Notes under the pieces: generated by a model
Databases searched by the model: none
The model's input: only the letters and a program-made list of their open reading frames with translations
Told to the model about the DNA's origin: nothing
Part shown: piece by piece, positions 12,501-24,500 of the stretch
Layout of the letters: every line of letters starts with the position of its first letter
Position numbering within the stretch: position 1 is the first letter of the stretch
Source of the DNA: Trematomus loennbergii
Taxonomy: Eukaryota > Chordata > Actinopteri > Perciformes > Nototheniidae
DNA length: 64,000 nt
Assembly (NCBI GenBank): GCA_012861695.1
Contig: JAAOOA010000086.1
Coordinates: forward strand, 5,878,385-5,942,384
Direction: 5' to 3'
Translations under genes and position numbers: made by a program

Positions 12501-15500
12501 ACTCGACAGGCATTGAAAACTCAACATAAACCAGCACATATGTTGGTGGTTGATGATCTCTCCCAATGACAAGCCATCACGCCTCCACTCTAAAACTCAT
12601 TTTCCTGCCACTTGTGTTTTGACTTGCAGCATGCAGCAGACGTTCACTCACGCTTCACTGGAGTGTGTGAGAGTTGCCTGACAATGACGCCAGCGACTGC
12701 ACGGGTCATGATGTGTGAACAATGAAACAGCATAACAATAACTAGAAAACAAACAACATTTTTTGATTTAAATCAGAAGATTGCTTCTGCTGTGGAGGGC
12801 AGAGAGTGTGCAGGATTTCAATGAGTTCAATGATTAGTTTCTCCTCTGCGCACTGAGAGATTCTTCTCGCATATCAGCTGCTTTCAAAATGGCAGCCATC
12901 ATGGCACACAGCTGCCATAGGGAGTATTACCATTATACTTTGTGTTGTGCCAGGATTATAAGACCATACTTTTGAAACCTATCAATTTCTGCCACCACAC
13001 CATAACATTTAACTGAATTTGTGCTCATAAGAGCATTAATAAAATACAGATGAAAAATCAGCAGACCTCGAAACAGCATTCATATTTCTTTAAAAAAGGA
13101 AACTAAAGGAGGTTGTCCGTTAACCCTTAATTCATTGGTCAACCCAAACCCTAACTTTGTGTTGTGGACTGCTGGTCAGGGAAAAAAGGCCATTGTTAGG
13201 AAACGCCATGGCCACTGGAGACTACTTGCAAATTGAACAAATAAATGGTTATTTATCAATACTGAAAGTCGTCATCAGTTCAAGACGTGGTTAAAAGTTA
13301 TTTCTATAAAAAACGTATGCCAGTGTAAATGAGAGGGGATCTTGGGCCAAGTCATTAGACACAAATCTAGTTCTATCTTGTACCATGTGGTCCGTGTCAT
13401 ATTGTGTTGCACCTAACACGAAACCTTTACTGACCACACGTTTCTTATTTGAAGGTTAACATATATTTTGTCAGTAACTCTTAAAAATCCTACAGCTAAC
13501 ACTATTTTCATATTTTCAAGATAACATTGAAAATACAGAAAGGAATGAAAATCTTCTCAAAGTGTTGCCATCTGTTGGTGGCCCGCTACCCACGGATCCT
13601 TCACCGAGACCCTGTAAATAGATGTCTGAAATCTCATACATTAAAAGATGCAATGATCGGGGAAAAGCTTTACACAAAGTAGCCTGAAACATACAACTAC
13701 CACCAATATTCTTACTTTGCAAGTCCCTTTAAAACATGTAATACTACATATAGTTTTTATCCAAAAAGAAGTCTTGAATTTGAAATAAATAGGCACCAAT
13801 AAAAACAATCTGGCTTAATGACTTGACACAAATATACACTTTTATGGATAAACCTTTCATACTTTCTGAAAATCTATATCTTCATTATATTCATTTCAAT
13901 ATCTTACAGCTATGACATACATCTCAGCACTTATTCATAGATGCTGGAAGTGGATGTATCCTCTATTGTTGTTGTTTGATATATATATATTTGGTAACTG
14001 TAAGTCTGCTAAATGTATTAGGAATTACATTAGATACAAAAATAAAACTCAATTTCCGTCTCTAACACATCTCAAAGGTACAATTATTTTGACATTTCAA
14101 TGTCAGCGATTAAGTATGGCTTTTGAATGACTTAAATTATTCCGCTACCTATGCCTGGTCGGAGTTTTTGAACATGAAACCATTCCCTCTGATATTATGA
14201 TAATATGGTCATATTCTTAAAAGGGAAAATCTATCATGAGGCTTTTATCAGATTCTTTTCAGCAGTGTCTGACCTGCTTTCTGTGCACAACCGAGGGTTC
14301 AGGTCCTGCCCTACAAACTGAAGAAACAAAACCTCTATCAAAAGTTCATCCGAGCAACAGTAACAATTTCCTTTTCTATTTAATTCCTTCACAAAGCCTC
14401 CTTTGAATGAGGAGGATTTCAGTGCAGGCAGCAAAACAAAGCATGGGAATAACCTCTTTAATCCAGAATCTAAATTCCTGCTAATTCCTGTGTTACCTGC
14501 TGAACAGAGATATGGTATTCCATTATAGAAAGACACAAACAACAAAAAAACACATGAAAGGTAAGCTCAGCTTTAATAGAAAGCTCTGTTCTCTAAGAAC
14601 TGAGCTTTCTATTAAAGCCTGTGGATGACCCGGACCCAGCGGAAACGCTCTCATGGTTCAATATTATTAAAGAAATGTATAAAATGAACATTTGTAGATC
14701 AATTATTCACCTGGTCTTACCTTGGATTCATTAGGAAACAGTGTTTTTGTTACATGCCTCTTTTAGCTCAAGCTTGCAGAGAAGAACAATTTGCCCGGAA
14801 ACCGAGTGCACCATATAAAGCGTGAAATGGTGGAGGAGCGGTTTTCAAAGTACGATTTGAACAAAAATAGAGAAATTAGCATACTGTACAACCAGATAAA
14901 TGAGACTTGGATTGCTTGTAAAAGGATGTTTTTCATGTATGCAGTTTTGCTGTTGTAATACGTTGTACCGATTTCCTTCAATTCATCAAGACTTTTCTCT
15001 GTTTATGCAGCGAAAGAGTTTGAGGTAACACAGGGTGAATAACTGATATACAAATAATCATTTTGAGATCATTTTATTCCTTTAATGCATCCATGTAACA
15101 GAAACAGAATGGTGTTTATAGGTTTTGTCATTTGGCTGCTTTTTGTCTGCTCATTACACAACTTAGCTGAATACTCGATTCTGATTTGAACAATCTAGAG
15201 GTTGTGAATTTTCACTAACAGACCGCTGCTAAGGAGAACTAACCGTTGCTAAGGTGGATCAATGTGCGTTCACATCAATCAACAGACAGAAGTCCATTCA
15301 ATTTAACGTTGGCCGTTTACAATAACTCAGTTTCATCTGTCACAAAACACAGTGGAATTCCTTTTGAATATTCATTTTTATATATATATTGGAGAGCGTT
15401 AGAGAAATCAGCAGAAAAAGACAGACAGGAAGTCAACGAAACAGGAACACAGTATGGGCTGTGGCAGTGTTTAAAGACTGGTAATGGAAAAGAAAATATG

Positions 15501-18500
15501 AACAGACTTGGCAGTTCCAGCCGTTGGTAAAAAAATAGACCCATTTTTTCTCTTAGATGAAGCAAATCAATAATGTCATTTTTAACTTGGTGGAAATCTT
15601 GTGTTGAATTTGTTTGGTTTAAGATACTTTATATTGTCTTGTTGTATGAGTGTACTTGCTGTACATAATAAGAAATCCTACAGTTGGACTCCGGCTAGGC
15701 CAATACCTGTTCCCTGGAAGAAATGACCTGTTCCCAGTTTTAAAAAAAAGCTTTTAGCCAATACCCTTTGGTTTTTATCAAAGGTTTTATAGGCTTTGAA
15801 GATAAGGGACAGAAAGCGAGGGGATGGTATTACGCAGCCAAAGCAAATGCACCTGCACACAAACGCTAGTCGTCTGTAATAACAGCTGAAATGCCAACTA
15901 TGTGTCATCCTCATCATCGCTCCTGTAAGGCTGCTGCTGTTCACTTGCTTTTACAACAAGAGGACACATGATGGGTTATTTGACCTTTCTTTAGTCAGAG
16001 ACGTGAAACTTTCAGTTCCGTTTGACTATAAAAGACATGTTGACCTTGTATGTGATCATAAATGTACAATAGACATTTTATTATTTTCATTTTCCCTTAT
16101 TTCAAACCTAGAATGTCTTTTTTTAACACAACAACACACATTCACTGTGTTAAGAGATGCCGATGTTTCTCTGTTTTCTAACGAGGTTGTTGGCTTGTGG
16201 AGTCACATTTTCTCTGGTTGACCATGAAGGTTTGGACTTTGGATCATATTTGTCTCGTCTTGCACTTGAATGACTAGAGGTAGCCAGCAGCAGCACATGG
16301 TCACTCAGGCTGATTCAAATAAACAGTGGGCTTCCAAAAAAACAACATACTGGAATAAATATCAATTTATTTTGTGAATGAACGGAAATATTTTATTGCA
16401 TCACAGACTGGACACATGTTATTTTTATTTTTTTTATTAATAGTTCTTAATATTCTGGATCAAAGTGGTGGACCAAAGGACATTTATATTACAACTGTAG
16501 ATCAATGTTGCTAGTGTGTCTAAAATATTTAAAGGATAAACACATCACTTTAAACTAATATCTGCAAATATAAGGATTTAAACATATAATATCTCTTTTA
16601 TATAATATGACTTATAGTTTTACGATGGTGTTATCAGTAATCTCATAGGAAACTGAAAATGTCCTGTTTTTGTAATCTTTTTAAAGATAGCCAAACCTTC
16701 AGTAAATACTGTGAAGAGATGTTCATATTACTCCATTGTAAAAAGATATTACATCTATGGCGAGTGGATATGACTCAGGAAACGCATATGAAAAACATTA
16801 TTTTCAACCGGGATCGGAAACCAAAGATAAGCCCATCGACAAAAGGTGCGAAAATTACTAAGAGGTGCCACAATTTCCAGCTGAAAGGTTTTATAAAAAA
16901 AGGTCAGCCCATGTCCTAGTGGGCAGGCGAGCGACTGAAGCATTAAGGCGGATACAATGAGGGTGGGAGGGGAAGAATAGAAAGGTAAGATAGACCCAGG
17001 CAAACACATACATGGAACAAATAGACCACTGTCCTTCAAAAGCTGATGGCACAGGTACCATTACAATCCCCTGATATAAGTGCAGCAGCTTACCTGCACT
17101 ATTTGCAGAGTGAATGGAGGGAGAAACATTAAAGGGCTTGCATTCACATGAAGCCCTTCATCACAGTAGAAACACTGCAGCTTATATTCAATACTCATCA
17201 TTAGTCTTTCATTACAAGGTGAAAGGCTGTATTCATGGCTGTTTTGAGAGATTTTTGATGGGGAATTCTTAACCATAAATTATTTTGGGGAAATGAAACT
17301 GAGGAACTGAAAGAGGAGAATGAATAGAGCTTATTAAAACTGCAACATATCTGTTTTGGAAAAGACAAATATTCACTTGTGCTTAATATGTTGTATACTT
17401 CTGTAAAAATAAAGGTTGGACATTTGGAAATACTTTTGCACTAAGTTTGAAAGCTTACATATAACTTTCTTTGCAGAAATACACGTGAATTTTTTGTCTA
17501 AAGACATTTCATAAATCCACATTTTCCTTTTCATTTGTAACCTGTTTTATCTAACATAGATCACCTTGTGAAAGAAAGCAACATGTGACCTGTGTTTTCA
17601 ACCTTGGGACCAATAATGACAAGAGAAGGATGTTTTTTCTCCTCATACATTATGGATGGAAGGATAGATCGGCTGCCATCCTCCTGTGTGTGAGCCTCCC
17701 AACGCTTTAGATAAATTGGAAAACAACATAGAACACAAGGCTGAGTTTTCGCTGTGCAGCGTTCCAGATTAAATGTTTGCTTTTATACAACAGCTTCTCC
17801 TGAAGGCTACTGCTGTCTTCCCAACTCATCTGACCTGAAAACCCTTTTTAATAAACAAAAGAGAAGCCTTTTATCGGCTACCTTGAGTCTACTTCAATTT
17901 CCTTTTCATTCTGAAAACCACAAAAATAGCCATTCATAACTCAAACAACACAACATATTGTGTTTTCATCGCAAGTTCTGTGTTTTTTAACCGTGCTACC
18001 AGGCAATGTGCTCACTCAGGGCTGCACGATTAATCTAATCGCAAACGCGATATAACAGATGCGTCAGATCCTTCCACGTCTTTGTCCTGGCGCTTTTCCG
18101 TGGGGGTAGCTCATCCTAAATGTTATACTGCCGGACTTGGCAAACTAAGGATGGTGGCAAGTCGTTAAAATAACTCTTCTGATAGCAAAGGTTGCTGACG
18201 CCTGGTATAACCGCCCAAGGTTGCAATTTAAAGAAATAAAACGTTGTGTGTGAATGTGACAACATATTCACTGATCATTTGGCGGTGGTGGCGAAGTCCA
18301 TAGGGACTTGGCTTCGGAAGGTCACCGTTTCAAGTCCCCGTTTCAAGTCCCGAAAGATCAAGTGCTATCGAGGTGTCCCTGAGCAAGGCACCGTTCCCTA
18401 CACTGCTACCCGGGCGCTGTACATAATGGCAGCCCACTGCTCCTAACACTAGGATGGGTCAAATGCAGAATGTACATTTCCCCTCTGTGGGACGATTAAG

Positions 18501-21500
18501 GGAATACAAATGCTAAATAAAATGCTGCTCAGATGACTGTCCGCTGCGCCGATCAGAGCCAGAGAACAGTGCAAATGGATGCTAACGTTAACGAGCAGGA
18601 AGACCCTAAAAAGGTGGCCAAAGAAAAAGGGACCTCTGCCTTAAATTCAACTAAATTGAGCTAAAAGAGGTTCTCTGTCAAATATGCAAAACAAAAGTTT
18701 CTAGATCACGCGGCGACACAACACATTTGTACCGAGAAACAAAGAGAAAAGTATGATGAATGCACAGCGGCTGCAAAAATTCGGACAAATAATGAAACAG
18801 CTTAACCTGTTAAGTAGGGCTGTGCGATTATGGCAAAAATCATAATAAAGATTATTTGGGTCAATAATTATATCACGATTATTAAATACGATTATTCATT
18901 GACTTTGAAAAAATCAATTTATTGAACTTTAAAACAAATACAAATAATAATTTGAACAGTATCTTTTTAACTGTTGATTACCCTGAACGTATAATTCAAC
19001 TGAAAAACCAATACAAAAATAAATAAAATAAATGATACATTTAAATAAATAATATCAAAATAATAAATACCAATAAACAAGATCAACAAATATTTTGGAG
19101 CGCACTTCCACAAGCTACTAAACATGTATAAATATGATAAATACAAATAAATGAGACCAAAATTAATTAGATCAAATATGTTGCAGTGCACTGTCACAAC
19201 CTAGCAAAGCAAAATAAAATTGTTTTTTTCGATTATGTTGTTTTCGTAATTGTGGCAGGCCAAAATCGTAATTGCGATTAAAATACGATTAATTGCTGTT
19301 AAGCCCTGAGCCTGTTTTTCAGGTCTCAGGCTCGAAAATGACATTCCCAGAACAAATACCATATCTTCCCTTCTAAAAGGGTTAAATTAATAATCTTTTT
19401 TCTCAAAGTAATGATAAACCTGTGAGTTGGATGTAGAAAATTCAGAACAATATAGATTTTTTTATTTTAAAGAAAATTCAGATTTTACATAGTAAAAACT
19501 GTAAATGATAGTGTGTCCAAATATTCTTTTTTACTTATAGTGAAAACTACCCTTGGATGATGGTAGTAGACTAAAAGCTTTAGGAATCCAAAGTACAACA
19601 TATAATAAGTACCCTGTATCAAGATTGATGCAAAACAAGTGACATTTGACCTTTTTAGAGAGGTTTAGCCAAAAACACTCTGAGGTGATTTGGGTGTAAA
19701 TGTTTTTTTTTTCATATCTCTGGAACCCATTGGTCGATTTTGATGGTTGACACCTCTTTCTGACCGTTGGAGCCAATAGAATCGAAGGGGGAGTCCCCCA
19801 CACACACTCATTGTGAAACAAAACGGTGGGGGCTTTGCGCATGTAATTTTGCATTAGAGTGAAGCTACACTCTAGCTCTGACATCTAGAAACGGAATAGC
19901 ATGGATTATCAGTCTCATTGCTCATGGATTATCAGAAATCATTTCAAAGGGACACAGACACATTGATTAACCTATGGATTAACGTCAGCAGCGGTTTTTA
20001 TCGTTTTAATGCCATTGAAGACCACTTTGGAGAGACTACAGAGCCAAGGTAACCTTGTTAGCATTTTTAGCTACCTAGCGTCACCTGTTTTGATGTCTGT
20101 TTTTGTTTATAACGTCGCAAATCCGTATAATTCAGTGATAATGAGGTACCCATCGATTCTGTGTCACCTCACGATGTGAATCGATGTCATGGATGTGGAG
20201 AAAAGATAAATAATAAGGTTTTGTGAGTGATTTTCGGTGCAGTAATCTGTTAGCATTTTTCGCTCGTTGCTAATTCAGAGGCTCAGTGTTAGCATTGTGG
20301 GTTTTCTTTTGAAAAAAAAAAAAAATGATCAGTTAGATGAGTTTCTTCCCGTTACATGGATATAAAACATTCAGTTTATTAAATGAACATGCCCTCAGAC
20401 ACTGTTTCCTGCAAGATGTTGCGGCAGTGCCCCGGTACCGGGGTCTCTCGGGCTTAACAGGTTAAAGGGCAAACTAATCGCAATATTGTCCACAATAATC
20501 TCAATATCAGTTTCTCAACAAATCGTGCAACACTAATTGATTTCCATGGTGTCAAAATTGTGTATCCTACTTTCTTTTATCTCTTGATTTTTTATTAAGT
20601 GCGACCATGAGCTACCTTTGTGATTATAATTAACTTTTTTAATAACAGACCAAGTCGAGCCGTACCTTTTTGTATTGTACCTTTTGTAACTGTATACAGT
20701 TAGTGTGCATTGCATCATATCTTTTAATTGCTGCAGGATGAGCAGCATGCTAAAAATTGCTCGGATCATATGAACAGTGTTTGTCATAGGTGATTGTAGG
20801 CTATAGATGTGAATGGTAACAACAAAGAAATAGAAATAATCTCATTTGGTACGCATGAGGATATCTTTCCCTGGGAATCATTCATCTTATCTTCAACACC
20901 AGAAAACCATTAACCATCATCCTCAGCTGTACTGTGTATGTATGGCTAACTACAAAATGCTACCATGCCAAAAATTAACAAGCATTGTCATTTTTATGAG
21001 AATGAGCTCATAGCACTGCTGTTCCTAATTACAGATTCAAAGCTGTACTAGCATGGCTGACAACATAAAGATAATAATGACTGTTTGTAGTCATATATGA
21101 TGTACGTAGACAGTGAAATCCATTATTAATGCTGGTAGTGGAGTTTATTATAAATCCACTGTGACCTTTTGCTTCAGAGGCTAATGGACAGCCCGGAACA
21201 GTCTTTGATCAGAGTCTAGCAGGAAAATATATACTTCAACAAATTGATAACAAATTAAGACCTCCTTTGATGCAGAGCACTTTCTGTCAGATGGAATGAT
21301 GCTATCTGATGAAGGTCAATGAGCCTTCTTCCACACAAAAGCACTGAGTCCATATGTGACCTGAACAACATGAAAGGAGGAAAGGCAAGAAACAGGACAT
21401 CAAAAAGCAAACCTTGCAATGCTTTGATGCTTTAAATCAATATGGCCATTGATTGGACTTTTCAATTATAGTACAGAGTCTCGGACTAATCGACATCCCT

Positions 21501-24500
21501 CAACGACACGTACTCCTAAAATTCATTAACAGATTTATACAAATAAATGTTGGCTATGATGGATCAGCTTCTATTTGGGTCACGAGGAGCTCAAAAGGAA
21601 ATAAAGTGGACGTAATTGTAACACGAACGATTGGCTTTATAGCCTGACATGCGCTTGTTGGCCACTTGTACATGTCTTTGTGGAATAAGTCCCGCCCCAC
21701 CTCCACTGTGGTTGGACGGAGGAGAAAAAATGACAGGGCTGAGCGCAGTTTTACCTAAAGTTGAACCCTTTTTGCTCTCGATGACAAAAAAAACCTCCAA
21801 ACATGTATCACTTACAGGCTGCTGGATGAAAATAAGCGAAAAACATAACAGTGAAGTGTCCATCCCGTGTCTATCTTTTCAGTTCGCAGTTTATTAGAAT
21901 ACGACCTAGTTAAAAACTTGATTCTGATTGGTCAATTCAGACTTTCAGCGGCCTGCTCTTATTTGATAGTAGACTGTTGCTAATGATTAAATTACATTTG
22001 AAAAGATTACATTTTTAAAATTAGTGGAGAGCAAGAAACTTTGGATTCACGATTGCTGAACTGTTCCCAGCAAAGAAAAAAAGAGAACAGGAAAACAAGT
22101 GAAGGAATTAGGATAAATCCAATGAGAGGAAACAAACAGGAAAGGAAACAATAAAGGAAACAGCAGAAGGTGACAGACAGGAAGTACCATTTCCTTTTGA
22201 TTCTTAAAACACAGTTTGGGCTCTTGCAGTGTTTAAAGGAGAGGTGTCATGGCCATTTCCACTGATCATAATTCCATTGTTGAGGTATACTAAAATAGAT
22301 TTATTCTGTGCATTTTTCCAAACTCACATTGGTTTCTCATACAGCATCTCTGTAAACTTGTATTCACTGAATTTCACTCTCTGCCTTTAACGGCTCGTTG
22401 TAGCTCCAAAAGCTCCAGCCCCCACCCTCCCTGTGAGCACAGTGTGCTCTGATTGGTCGGGACGTTGTGAATCGCGCTGAGCTCCGTGGAGGTGTTGTTT
22501 CCTTGTTTAGGATACATAGCGAAACACAGCCAAACTCATCCTGAGCACACACAAAGTCACAGCGAAGTCAAAACAATAAGTGTGGCTTGATATTGAGTAA
22601 GAAAAAGGTTGATAAACGCTGTGAGAATGGGTCTGCAGAGAGAATTTCACCGCGATCCCAACTGTCTGTTATCAGCCTGCAGCCAGGGAGGAGAAATCAG
22701 CAGAGCTGCCTGTGTGTGAGGAAGTCCGTGGATTGGTCAATTTGGACCAATCAGCGGGGGCTTAACGTAACGGCTCCGCGGACGTAGTGTAACGGCTCCA
22801 CGGATTGGTCCATTTTGTTCCGGGAAGAATCAAATGGACAATGACGAGGCGTTTTGGGGAGGTATTTTCTGTGTTAGAGTTTTACTCTAACATTTATTTA
22901 GTTAGTAGCTGTTTAATAAGTAGGATATTATGCAGCAAGTTGGTCAAGTAGATAGCAGTATAGAATATTCCAGTATTGGAGCTATTACAACAGCCTAAGT
23001 GGGTTTGCTTTTACTTCTTTACTTGGCCTTTGCAGAGCTCTCTGGCCAATAGGCTTATTAAAGGTCAAGGTAGTGAGCTGGCTTGCTCACTAGGGGAGCG
23101 GCTGGATAAAAACTGTCTCTTAGGCGCATTTCCACTACACGGCCTCGCTCGGCCTCGCTCGGTATGGCTAGGCCTCGTTAGGCCTTGTTAGGACTGGCTC
23201 ACTTTATGGCGCATTTACATTACAGTTTAGGAACTGGGGCAGTATCTATAGTAACGCAGTGTAGGCGGAGCTGTGACGTCATCTTCAATGCGAAACACAA
23301 AACCAACATCAGCCGTTAGCTGTTAGCCCTCAGAGCTCACAGCTCTTCATATCTGTTCAGAAACTAGACAAAACTTAAACAAGTACAAACCACAGACTGC
23401 CTGTGTCATGGCGAATACAGTCGCTGCTTTATTTATGTCTGTATAGGCCGTTGTTGTGAGTGTGGACGGTCGGAGCATACACTGCGTTAGCTTAGCCGAT
23501 CTCCATTTAGACAACACGCATTTTAAAAGGTTTTTCGCCTGCCGTCTGTCTGCAGACTTGTCAAAGCATTAATTCATGGTTTTTACTAACCGGTATCAGT
23601 ATGTTGTTACTTCGGCATCATTTTGAAACGTGTATTACAATTAAATCACGGTCAAATATGTTCATCTTGTTGTAGTTGTAGCCCCCTTGCCAGCGATTCT
23701 CTCTCTAGTTTAGCATACTCAGACCGACTCAGCCTGGTTGTTGGCCCGGAAAGAACCTCGATTTTATGGGGCCAGAAAAACTGTGAAATAGTACCCGCTA
23801 GCCGGTACTACGCTAAGTGGAAACGCAACCAAAAACGGGCCCCGCACGGCTCGGCACGCTTAAAGCGAGCTCCGCGCTGTAGTGGAAATGCGCCATTATA
23901 GGCAGAGAGCATCAGGTAGCCAGCAGAGTACTTGAGAGGAATGAAGGATGGGAGGAGCGGACAGAAAGGAGTGAACACGTTACATTTGATGGCTCTGGCT
24001 TGAAGGATTGGAGCATCAAAGTGTTTACTAGTGAAGTACAGAGGTGGTACTCACCACCTGAGAGGGCTTGAGTGATTCTCCATCAAAGTGTGTGAGACTG
24101 GAGCCATCTTCTGGGAAGCCATCACAGTCCTCCAGCTCCTGAGAGTTGCACGGGGGCTTGTCCTTGTCAGGGTTTCCATTCTGGGTAAAGAAAAAGGAGG
24201 GACAGGGAAACAGAACAGAGGCTAGGGTTATACTTGCTTTGCATTTATTAACATGTAAAAGGCTTGATTAGCTCTGAGGGGCCTCAAGTGGACCCAGATG
24301 ATACATTTGAAGGGTAAGGGCCAGAGAGGATGTTGTTGAGCATGAGACTGAGGGTGACTGTGGTGGGCTGAGTGTGGTGATGTGAACAAGATGTCAGACA
24401 GGGAGGGCTCAGAGCAGCTGAAGAGGAAGATGATGAAGATGAGGGGCCTTTGAGGAGGGGGAGATGCTGAAAGCTAGAAGAGAGGGCTTAAAAAAGAAAA

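Larger units (their letters stand above)
18018..20540. mobile_element. hAT-like element remnant (outer layer of a nested insertion)
   Basis: The left tip CAGGGCTGCACGATTAATC and right tip AATCGTGCAACACTA are imperfect inverted repeats of hAT style. At 18675-18760 the plus strand reads [14 protein letters not shown], matching the BED-type zinc finger that opens hAT transposases, then TTHLYRE; the frame ends soon after. The element is split by a SINE (18281-18515) and by a TTAA element that itself holds another hAT. No TSD is detectable, as expected for the oldest layer. Confidence 0.65.
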
